Shown here: positions 1 to 5,382 of the stretch, one piece after another
How positions within the stretch are numbered: the stretch's first letter is position 1
How the letters are laid out: each line of letters begins with the position of its first letter
Assembly: GCA_946480485.1 (NCBI GenBank)
Contig: CAMLJW010000146.1
Coordinates: forward strand, 1 to 11,231
Direction: 5' to 3'
DNA from: an uncultured Streptomyces sp.
GTDB lineage: Bacteria > Actinomycetota > Actinomycetes > Streptomycetales > Streptomycetaceae
Length of the DNA stretch: 11,231 nucleotides
Program-made: the position numbers and the translations under genes
The notes under the pieces: generated by a model
Database searches by the model: none
Told to the model about the DNA's origin: nothing
Seen by the model: the letters and a program-made list of their open reading frames with translations, nothing else

Positions 1-473
1 TGCACGACTCGGGGGCCGAACCTCTCCTGCTGTCGACGAAACCCGGTCGGATCCAGGCGTACAACCATCTCGACAAGGCCGACACGTTCCCGGTACAGCA
101 GGTTGTGGGCGACGCGTCGGTGGACTCCTTCGCCGGCCTGGTGCTCCCGGGCGGCGTGGCCAACCCGGACGCGCTGCGCATGGACGAGAAGGCCCTGTCG
201 TTCGTACGTGAGTTCTTCGAGCGGGGTAGGCCGGTCGCCGCGATCTGCCATGCCCCGTGGACGCTCGTCGAGGCGGACGTGGTCCGTGGCCGCACCCTCA
301 CCTCGTGGCCGAGTCTGCGCACGGACATCCGCAATGCGGGCGGCACCTGGGTCGACGAGCAGGTCCACGTCTGTGAAGCCGCGCCGGCGACGCTCATCAC
401 CAGCCGCAAACCGGCCGACCTCAAGGCGTTCTGCGACGCGTTCGTGACCGAGTTCTCAAAGCGGCGGCACTGA
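1..473 (+). CDS. DJ-1/PfpI family (type 1 glutamine amidotransferase-like) protein, 5'-truncated by window edge
   Basis: The reading frame is open from base 3 to the TGA at 471-473, so the N-terminus lies outside the window; about 156 residues are visible. They carry the PfpI/DJ-1 core: the Gly-rich strand-turn LVLPGGVANPD, then the nucleophile elbow AICHAPWTLVEA with the Cys codon at 246-248 followed by His, and further on TLTSWPSLRTDIRNAGG and WVDEQVHV, which are typical of bacterial PfpI-type proteins. Family members are reported as proteases, glyoxalase/deglycase-like enzymes or stress-response proteins, and the substrate cannot be told from sequence. An ATG at 181 or the GTG at 105 would start inside the conserved fold, so neither is the true start. 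The gene converges on the DUF6158 gene; about 125 bp separate them. Confidence 0.9.
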   Translation, partial: HDSGAEPLLLSTKPGRIQAYNHLDKADTFPVQQVVGDASVDSFAGLVLPGGVANPDALRMDEKALSFVREFFERGRPVAAICHAPWTLVEADVVRGRTLTSWPSLRTDIRNAGGTWVDEQVHVCEAAPATLITSRKPADLKAFCDAFVTEFSKRRH

Positions 474-492
474 CACCGGAGGCGTCCAAGAC

Positions 493-524
493 GGCAGAGT
501 CGCGCAAGACCGGCGGAGTCGCGC
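493..524. repeat. Imperfect 13-bp direct repeat
   Basis: GGCAGAGTCGCGC at 493-505 and GGCGGAGTCGCGC at 512-524 differ by one base and sit 19 bp apart, just after the DJ-1/PfpI stop. No function is evident, and in such GC-rich DNA this could be chance. Confidence 0.4.
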
Positions 525-560
525 CGAACGAAGTGCGCCGAGCGCCGCCCGCCACGTGGC

Positions 561-596
561 CTTGGACCGGCCGTCTGAATCCGCCGGGCGGCCAAG
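561..596. terminator. Possible weak terminator hairpin between convergent genes
   Basis: CTTGG(A)CCG at 561-569 can pair with CGGCCAAG at 589-596, giving an 8-bp stem with one bulged A and a loop of about 19 nt. It lies between the converging DJ-1/PfpI and DUF6158 genes, where a bidirectional terminator is expected. There is no U-tract, and the long loop makes this tentative. Confidence 0.3.
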
Positions 597-599
597 CCG

Positions 600-836
600 T
601 CATGTCCCGCAGTGCGCCTGTCGCTCGCGTGCGCCCGTGCGGGTCCTGCCGAGGGCCACCGGTCGGCGTGGGTGTCGGCGCAAGTACTCACCCTCCAGCT
701 GCGCCATCCGTACGTTGTGGGTGCGCAGCGCGTCGTTCGAGCCGTGCAGCAACGTGTCGTGGCGCGTGCGGTGGATCGTCTCCAGCTCCTTCATCAGCTG
801 CTGGTCGTCCAGGAGGCCCGGGTCGACTCCGGTCAT
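600..836 (-). CDS. DUF6158-like small hypothetical protein
   Basis: This 78-residue acidic/His-rich protein is read on the minus strand from ATG (834-836) to TGA. It starts MTGVDPGLLDDQQLMKELE and continues with TIHRTRHDTLLHGS, then an N-x-R-x-x-x-LE-x-EYLRRHPRR segment. I recognise this pattern (LDD-x-x-L-x-ELE-x-IHRTRHDTL...H...EYLRRHP) as the small actinobacterial DUF6158 family; its function is unknown. The frame stays open upstream for about 90 codons, but the conserved block begins at this ATG, and the upstream part overlaps the divergent baeRF2 gene in antisense, so it is left out. A GGGGTG stretch upstream is a weak ribosome binding site. The last ~20 residues are Arg-rich and non-conserved in appearance. 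It is soluble and probably mostly helical. Confidence 0.75.
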   Translation of the reverse strand: MTGVDPGLLDDQQLMKELETIHRTRHDTLLHGSNDALRTHNVRMAQLEGEYLRRHPRRPVALGRTRTGARERQAHCGT

Positions 837-924
837 GGTGGCACCCCGATCGTCGGTTCCTTCGATGCGGTCCGGGTACCCGCCCGGCGCAAGCAGTATC
901 CCGAGCGGCATCCGGGAGGGAGCC
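837..924. promoter_or_regulatory. Divergent intergenic region (DUF6158 / baeRF2-like)
   Basis: These 88 bp separate the divergent starts of the DUF6158 gene (-) and the baeRF2-like gene (+), so promoters for both should lie here or overlap the coding ends. No convincing -35/-10 pair was seen by eye. The run GGGAGGGAGCC at 914-924 is the ribosome binding site that fixes the ATG at 925. Confidence 0.4.
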
Positions 925-2034
925 ATGGATCTCGCCTTTCTCCATCCACTGTACGAACATCCGGGGCCCTGGGCCTCGGTGTACGTCGACACCTCCCGGC
1001 ACACGGAGGTCACCCCCCACGAGCGGTCACTGGTGGCACGGGCGGCGGCCGACCGGCTCGCCGAGCAGGGCGCGGACGAGGCGACTTGCCGTGCCGTACG
1101 CGCCACGCTGGAGGAGCTGGGGCACTCCGCCGAACCGCACGGCCGGGCCGTGTTCGCGACCGGCGGCGAGGTCGTCCTCGACCCTCACCTTGCCGCGTCC
1201 CCACCGGGCACCATGTCCCCCCACTGGTCGGCGCTCCCGCACACCGCGCCGCTCCTCGACCTGGCCGGTGAGGACCCGGTGTGCGTGGTGGCCTACATCG
1301 ACCGCCGGGGCGCGGCCTTCGAGCTGCGCGGAGCGCTGGGCACCCGGGATGCGGGCTCGGTCGCCGGGCAGCAGTGGCCCGTGCACCGCACGAGCACGAT
1401 CGACTGGTCGGAGCGGCACTTCCAGCTCAGGGTGGAGAACACCTGGGAGCACAACGCCGCCGAGATCGCCGACGCGCTCACCGTCTGCCAGGACGAGACC
1501 CGGGCGGACCTGCTGATCCTCGTCGGCGACGACCGCGAGCGCCGAGCCGTGCACGAACGGCTGCCGCAGCGGCTGCACGACCGCACGGTGGAGACCCGGG
1601 CCGGGACCGGCAGCCGACTGCTGGACGAGGAGGTGGAACGGGCCCGCGCGGAGCACGTGCACCGCAGGGCGGCCGAGGAACTGGAGCGGTTCAAGGCGGC
1701 CCGGGCACCGGACACGGACGGAAACGTCGGCGCCGTCGAGGGCGTACCCGCGCTGATCGAGGCGGCCCGGGAGCACCGGATCGACGAGCTGCTGATCCGC
1801 CCGGACGGGCCCGACACCCGCCGCAAGGTGTGGGTCGGCGAGGACTCCGACCAGCTGGCCGTCCGGCGCACGGAGACGAAGCCGCTGGGCGAGGCCCGGC
1901 CCTGGTCGGCGCGGGCGGACGACGCGCTGCTGCGGTCCGTGGTGGCGACGGGCGCACCCGCCCTTTCGGTGACGGCCGCCGGGCCCGAGGACGCCCCGGT
2001 GGGCGGCCTGGGAGCGCTGCTGCGCTGGTCCTAG
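925..2034 (+). CDS. baeRF2 / Rv2629-like (Vms1-type release-factor-fold) protein
   Basis: A 369-residue soluble protein resembling the actinobacterial Rv2629 / baeRF family 2 group, related by fold to eRF1/Vms1 (proposed ribosome- or tRNA-associated roles; no proven reaction for these bacterial members). Family-like segments are the N-terminal YEHPGPWASVYVDTSRHTE, the central VCVVAYIDRRGAAFELRG, the loop GQQWPVHR (residues 148-155) followed by the helical ENTWEHNAAEIADALTV, and the Rossmann-like DLLILVGDDRERRAVHERLP. The end, GVPALIEAAREHRIDELLI, fits the C-terminal eL30-like part. Relatives usually carry Gly-Gly-Trp after the WPxHK/R loop; here the residues are IDW. The start is ATG at 925 because GGGAGGG sits just upstream; the frame is open further upstream but reads through the DUF6158 gene in antisense. 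It is followed by the PAP2 gene after 135 bp on the same strand. Confidence 0.8.
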   Translation: MDLAFLHPLYEHPGPWASVYVDTSRHTEVTPHERSLVARAAADRLAEQGADEATCRAVRATLEELGHSAEPHGRAVFATGGEVVLDPHLAASPPGTMSPHWSALPHTAPLLDLAGEDPVCVVAYIDRRGAAFELRGALGTRDAGSVAGQQWPVHRTSTIDWSERHFQLRVENTWEHNAAEIADALTVCQDETRADLLILVGDDRERRAVHERLPQRLHDRTVETRAGTGSRLLDEEVERARAEHVHRRAAEELERFKAARAPDTDGNVGAVEGVPALIEAAREHRIDELLIRPDGPDTRRKVWVGEDSDQLAVRRTETKPLGEARPWSARADDALLRSVVATGAPALSVTAAGPEDAPVGGLGALLRWS

Positions 2035-2169
2035 TCCCTCCCGTCGGGGAGGTGCTACTCGAGGTGCGCCGCCTCCAGATGCCCAGGGGCGCGCCTTGTC
2101 CAGGTGAGTCGAGGCGGGCGGCAACCGCTTGTGCGCGATGTGCGGTCCCGCCGGGGTACCCGAAGTCAC

Positions 2170-2892
2170 ATGACCGCAGATGTAGACCTCACCGTCCCCG
2201 AGCCCGCCCATGCCCTGCGCGACCGGCTGCTGGCCGTGGACTGCCGCCTCTTCGACACCGTCGCGGCCCGGCACTGGCCGGGCGCGGACCCCTTCCTGCC
2301 GCGGCTGAGCCGCAGCGCCAATCACGGGGTGCTGTGGTTCGCCACGGCGACGGCCCTCGCGGCGACTCGCTCGCCGAAGGCCCGGCGCGCCGCGGCCCGG
2401 GGTGCCGCCTCGCTCGCCCTGGCCTCGGCGACCATCAATACCCTCGGCAAGCGCTCGGTGCGCCGCCCGCGCCCGCTGCTCGACTCGGTGCCGCAGATCC
2501 GTCAGTTGCGGCGCCAGCCGATCACCACCTCGTTCCCGTCGGGGCACTCGGCGTCGGCGGCGGCCTTCGCGACGGGCGTCGCACTGGAGTCCCGGCCTCT
2601 GGGCGCGGCGGTCGCCCCGGTCGCCGCCGCGGTCGTCGTCTCCCGGGTCTACACGGGCGTCCACTTCCCCCTCGACGTCCTCGCCGGCGCGGCACTGGGC
2701 GTGGGCGCCGCCGTCGCCGTACGCGGCCTCGTGCCGGCCCGCGACCAGCGTCCGTCACCGGGAGGCCGCCCGCGCGTGGACGCGCCCGCGCTTGCGGCCG
2801 GGCAGGGCCTGGTCCTCGTAGCCAACAAGGAGGCGGGCACCCCTGAGGATCGCGGCCGGCATCCGGCGTGGTGCCCCAGCCCGGCAGCGTGA
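2170..2892 (+). CDS. PAP2-family phosphatase, probably 3'-truncated from a PAP2/diacylglycerol-kinase two-domain protein
   Basis: A 240-residue membrane-associated type 2 phosphatidic acid phosphatase. All three signature motifs are present: KX6RP (K94, R101, P102), PSGH (residues 123-126) and SRX5HX3D (S158, R159, H165, D169), so the acid phosphatase/lipid phosphatase site should be intact. Hydrophobic stretches lie near residues 56-90 and 128-190. After the PAP2 domain a linker RVDAPALAAGQ leads to GLVLVANKEAGT (213-224), which resembles the first strand and NPxxG-like turn of the DAGK catalytic (LCB5/YegS) domain found fused to PAP2 in many Streptomyces proteins. The frame then runs for 16 unrelated residues to a stop, so about 200 kinase residues are missing. 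ATG 2170 gives the MTADVDLTVPEP start typical of the family; a GTG at 2104 is possible but less likely. The ribosome binding site is weak. Confidence 0.85.
   Translation: MTADVDLTVPEPAHALRDRLLAVDCRLFDTVAARHWPGADPFLPRLSRSANHGVLWFATATALAATRSPKARRAAARGAASLALASATINTLGKRSVRRPRPLLDSVPQIRQLRRQPITTSFPSGHSASAAAFATGVALESRPLGAAVAPVAAAVVVSRVYTGVHFPLDVLAGAALGVGAAVAVRGLVPARDQRPSPGGRPRVDAPALAAGQGLVLVANKEAGTPEDRGRHPAWCPSPAA
2806..2850 (+). pseudogene. Remnant of the diacylglycerol-kinase domain start inside the PAP2 gene
   Basis: Codons for GLVLVANKEAGTPED at the end of the PAP2 frame resemble the N-terminal strand of LipKin/DAGK_cat domains in bifunctional PAP2/diacylglycerol kinases. No further kinase motif (the GGDGT loop in particular) is found downstream in any forward frame up to the transporter genes. 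The likely explanation is a deletion that joined this point to foreign DNA. The homologous stretch is short, so the assignment is moderate. Confidence 0.55.
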
Positions 2893-2998
2893 GCTTCGCC
2901 CGCGCCAGCGGTGCGCCGGTGAACGCCGCCCCCGGCGTATCCAACGTATCGGCTGCTGTGGCGGCCGAAGATCTGGGCAAACTGACGCTCGGCGCCAC

Positions 2999-3038
2999 GA
3001 TCCGCCGCGAGTTGCGGTGCTGGAGGAGACGGCGGATC
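2999..3038. terminator. Inverted repeat, probable transcription terminator of the permease/binding-protein operon
   Basis: GATCCGCCG (2999-3007) and CGGCGGATC (3030-3038) form a perfect 9-bp inverted repeat with a 22-bp spacer. It begins 9 bp past the stop of the minus-strand binding-protein gene and faces the end of the plus-strand PAP2 gene, the right place for a bidirectional terminator. There is no U-tract, which is common for Streptomyces terminators. A smaller CCGC/GCGG hairpin overlaps the left arm. Confidence 0.5.
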
Positions 3039-3060
3039 AGCAGCTGGTCAGCAGCTGGTC
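3038..3060. repeat. Tandem 11-bp duplication at the binding-protein gene stop
   Basis: CAGCAGCTGGT occurs twice in direct succession (3038-3048 and 3049-3059), followed by another C. On the coding strand it duplicates the final Thr-Ser-Cys codons and the stop; the first TGA ends the protein, so the product is unaffected. It looks like a slippage or junction scar at the edge of the transporter block. Confidence 0.7.
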
Positions 3061-4031
3061 TTGTAGACCGCTGCCCGGCCCGCGGCGGAGTTCAGGTTGG
3101 ACTGGGTGATGATCGTGAAGCCGGTCCTGATGGACGCGGTCGTCGCTTCGCCCTTGATCGCCTTGATCGCCTGCTCGACCCCGTCGGTTCCGATCCTGGC
3201 CGGCTGCTGGGCGATCAGCGCCTGCACGGTGCCTTCCTCGAGCGCCTTGACCTGGTTGGGACCTGCATCGAATCCGGTGATCTTCACCTTGTTCTGCATG
3301 CCGGCCTGCCGGACGCCGGTGGCGGTTCCCTCGGCGGCGACCCGGTTCGAGGCGAAGATCCCCACAATGCCGGGGTTCTTCTGCAGGGCCGCGCTGACGA
3401 TGGACGCGGCCCTGGCCGGGTCGTTCTGAGGGTACTGGACGCCAAGGTAGGTGAAGGAGGGATCCGCCTTCGCCGCGTCGGCGAAGCCCTTGTCGCGGGC
3501 GTCGGTGGTGCTGATGCCCGGCTGGTTACCGACGCCCAGGACCTCGCCGCCTTCGGGTGCAAGCTTTTTGATGGACTCGAAAGCCGCTTTGCCGCCGCCG
3601 TAGTTGTCCGACGAGATCGCCGACACCGCCACCGAGGGGTCGTTGAGCGTGGTGTCCACCAGAACGACCTTGATGCCCTGCTCCGCGGCCCGCGCGATCG
3701 GCCGCTGCATCGAGGAGACGTCGGTCGGGGCGATCAGGATCGCGTCCGGCTTCGATGCGACGACCGACTCCAGGATCGGTGTCTGGAGGGCCGGGTCGAA
3801 CTTCTGGGGCCCCTGGGTCGTGACGGTGGCCCCTTCGGCCTTGGCTGCGGCCTGCACACCGCACTGCATCGTGATGTAGAACGGGTTTCCCGTGACCCCC
3901 TCCACGAAGGCGATCTTGTACGTCTTGCCACCGGAACCGCCGGCGGTGGAGGAGGTGCCGGAGCTGCACGACGCCATCAGCGAGAGGGCGAGTACGGACA
4001 CCGCGGCGCTGACCACGATCTTACGGTTCAT
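3048..4031 (-). CDS. Ribose-type sugar ABC transporter substrate-binding lipoprotein
   Basis: A 327-residue periplasmic-binding-protein-like lipoprotein (Peripla_BP_4 / RbsB type) that would bind a carbohydrate outside the membrane and hand it to the permease. The N-terminus is MNRKIVVSAAVSVLALSLMASC: a basic start, a hydrophobic core and a lipobox with Cys22, followed by the Ser/Gly/Thr linker usual for Gram-positive lipoproteins. The fold shows YKIAFVEGVTGNPFYITM (first strand and ligand loop), VVASKPDAILIAPTDVSSM, GIKVVLVDTTL, ISSDNYGGGKAAFE, GIVGIFASNRVAAEG and KVKITGFDAGPNQVKALEEG. The substrate cannot be deduced; the family takes ribose, xylose, inositol and other sugars or polyols. The start has AAGGA 9 bp upstream and overlaps the permease end by 11 bp, so the two are co-transcribed and probably translationally coupled. 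No kinase or isomerase gene accompanies it. Confidence 0.92.
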   Translation of the reverse strand: MNRKIVVSAAVSVLALSLMASCSSGTSSTAGGSGGKTYKIAFVEGVTGNPFYITMQCGVQAAAKAEGATVTTQGPQKFDPALQTPILESVVASKPDAILIAPTDVSSMQRPIARAAEQGIKVVLVDTTLNDPSVAVSAISSDNYGGGKAAFESIKKLAPEGGEVLGVGNQPGISTTDARDKGFADAAKADPSFTYLGVQYPQNDPARAASIVSAALQKNPGIVGIFASNRVAAEGTATGVRQAGMQNKVKITGFDAGPNQVKALEEGTVQALIAQQPARIGTDGVEQAIKAIKGEATTASIRTGFTIITQSNLNSAAGRAAVYKTSC

Positions 4032-5109
4032 CGTGTGCGTCCTTTCTGGAACCGCTCCTGGACCGGGAAAGGAACAGAAATCGCGGGGACTTCCCACGCT
4101 GTGCCGCAGTGCGACGCGTTTGATCGAGGTAGACCACGGCGATGAGCACCGCACCGACGACGACCTGCTGCCAGAACGGCTGGAGGTTGGTCTGGACGAA
4201 GCCGTTCTGCAGAACGCTCGGGATGAAGAGCCCGACAACGGTCCCGAAGACGGACCCCACGCCGCCGAAGAGGCTGGTGCCGCCGATCGCGACGCCGGCG
4301 ATCACATTGAGCGGCGTGTTGGACTGGCCGCTGATCGTGGTCGACTGAAAGAAGGCCAGGTTCAGGATTCCGGCGAGCCCGGCGAGAAAGCCGGCCAGCG
4401 CGTAGACCTTGATCAGGTGCAGGTCGACCTTGAGGCCGACGCGGCGCCCGGCCTCGGCGTTGGAGCCGACGGCATAGGTGTAGAGGCCGAAGGGGGTTCG
4501 GTGGAGTACGACGATGCCGACGACAACCACTACTGCGGCGATCACGGACAGCGTCGGGACCTGCCACACCACGTTGCCGAACCCGACATCGTTGACCAAT
4601 GCCTCGGGCGCCTCCCGCAGGTCCAGGCCCTTGGTGATGATCTGGGCCAAGCCGAGCGCCGCGCCGAGGCTGCCCAGTGTGACGACCAGTGCGGGCACCT
4701 TGGCTTTCGCGATCATGAGACCGTTGAAGAGGCCCCAGCACAGTCCGCAGGCACAGGCGACCACCGCTCCCACCAGGGCAGTGCCCCAGCCCTGACCGCC
4801 CATCGCGGCCATCACCCTGGAGGCGACGACCCCGCTGAACACCAGCACACTGCCGATCGACAGGTCGATGCCGCCGGTGATGATGACGAAGGTCATGCCG
4901 ACACCGAGCACCGCATAGATCGAGGTGTTCTGGACGATGCTGCGGATGTTGAAGACCGTGAGAAAGGTATGGGGCTCGGCGATGCCGAAGATCGCCACTA
5001 TGACGACGAGGAGCACCAGGATCTGCGCTGCCTGCACCGGCCGCAGCCGCCGGCCGCGAGAGGCGTCGCTGATGACGGTGTTCGTCCGGTCGGTCGTTGA
5101 CCCGGTCAT
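4021..5109 (-). CDS. Ribose-type sugar ABC transporter permease
   Basis: A 362-residue integral membrane permease of the RbsC/XylH/AraH type (BPD_transp_2). After a ~25-residue hydrophilic N-terminus come about 8-10 hydrophobic segments. The family motif GMTFVIITGGIDLSIGS lies near residue 75, and the cytoplasmic coupling loop GSNAEAGRRVGLKVDLHLIKV, which contacts the ATPase, lies in the C-terminal half; it is followed by GVAIGGTSLFGGVGSV, also typical. The length is slightly above the usual 310-340 because of the N-terminal extension and an Arg/Ser-rich tail. The start is ATG 5107-5109 with a strong AGGAGGAGG just upstream. It is first in the operon, and the binding-protein gene begins inside its last codons. 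The frame is also open far upstream, but that part is antisense to the ABC-SpoIIE gene. The partner ATPase is not in this operon; it is divergent. Confidence 0.92.
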   Translation of the reverse strand: MTGSTTDRTNTVISDASRGRRLRPVQAAQILVLLVVIVAIFGIAEPHTFLTVFNIRSIVQNTSIYAVLGVGMTFVIITGGIDLSIGSVLVFSGVVASRVMAAMGGQGWGTALVGAVVACACGLCWGLFNGLMIAKAKVPALVVTLGSLGAALGLAQIITKGLDLREAPEALVNDVGFGNVVWQVPTLSVIAAVVVVVGIVVLHRTPFGLYTYAVGSNAEAGRRVGLKVDLHLIKVYALAGFLAGLAGILNLAFFQSTTISGQSNTPLNVIAGVAIGGTSLFGGVGSVFGTVVGLFIPSVLQNGFVQTNLQPFWQQVVVGAVLIAVVYLDQTRRTAAQRGKSPRFLFLSRSRSGSRKDAHDEP

Positions 5110-5226
5110 GCCTCCTCCTGATCCTCCTGGAACCGTCAACTCGCCCAGCTGGATGTCCGGGGGTGAACGGCCCGCAGACAACCGTGATGGCGCGAGTGAT
5201 GGTCGTGGCCTGCTCTCCTCCGTCTC

Positions 5227-5252
5227 GCCCATCCAGACGCCCAAGCCCATCC
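5227..5252. repeat. 8-bp direct repeats in the divergent region
   Basis: GCCCATCC occurs at 5227-5234 and again at 5245-5252, 18 bp start to start. The following bases are also similar (AGACGCCC / GGATGCGCCC). The second copy runs into the palindromic sites, suggesting part of a multi-site operator. Confidence 0.45.
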
Positions 5253-5275
5253 GGATGCGCCCGATTTGTCGGGCG
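5248..5275. promoter_or_regulatory. Candidate operator: 10-bp palindrome followed by 18-bp inverted repeat
   Basis: CATCCGGATG (5248-5257) is a perfect 10-bp palindrome. Directly after it, CGCCCGATTTGTCGGGCG (5258-5275) has perfect 7-bp arms around a TTTG spacer. Both lie mid-way between the divergent transporter starts, where a sugar-responsive repressor would control both units. As RNA the second element could also form a hairpin in the 5' leader, but the size and placement favour a protein-binding site. Confidence 0.5.
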
Positions 5276-5382
5276 TCATAGCCGATACTGTCAGAGAGGG
5301 CTCCGCCCTGCAGCGACGGAGTGCACCGGGCACAGTGGTGACCGGGACCAGGCGACGCGCCGCGCCAGAGAGGTGGTTTTCC

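Larger units (their letters stand above)
5110..5382. promoter_or_regulatory. Divergent promoter/operator region between permease operon and ABC-SpoIIE fusion gene
   Basis: These 273 bp lie between the two divergent starts and should hold promoters for both sides. A cluster of symmetric elements at 5227-5275 (listed separately) is the likely regulator site. No regulator gene (LacI, ROK, GntR, DeoR) is in the window. I could not assign -35/-10 boxes with confidence; TTGTCG at 5266 and GATACT at 5284 are too close together (12 bp) for a standard promoter. Confidence 0.6.

Noticed and set aside
1027..2664. Very long minus-strand open frame opposite the baeRF2-like and PAP2 genes
   Set aside because: Arg/Gly-rich translation without family features; it is the antisense shadow expected in high-GC DNA, and the plus-strand genes have clear motifs.
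2868..5100. Long plus-strand open frames opposite the binding-protein and permease genes
   Set aside because: Asp/Gly/His/Arg-rich shadow translations; the minus strand has the lipobox, the binding-protein fold and the permease motifs.
5266..5289. TTGTCG and GATACT as a -35/-10 promoter pair
   Set aside because: Spacing is 12 bp instead of ~17, and TTGTCG is part of the inverted repeat.
5266..5382. TTG-started N-terminal extension of the ABC-SpoIIE protein
   Set aside because: It would translate the candidate operator region, has no ribosome binding site, and the ATPase family starts near the GTG at 5383. It cannot be fully excluded.
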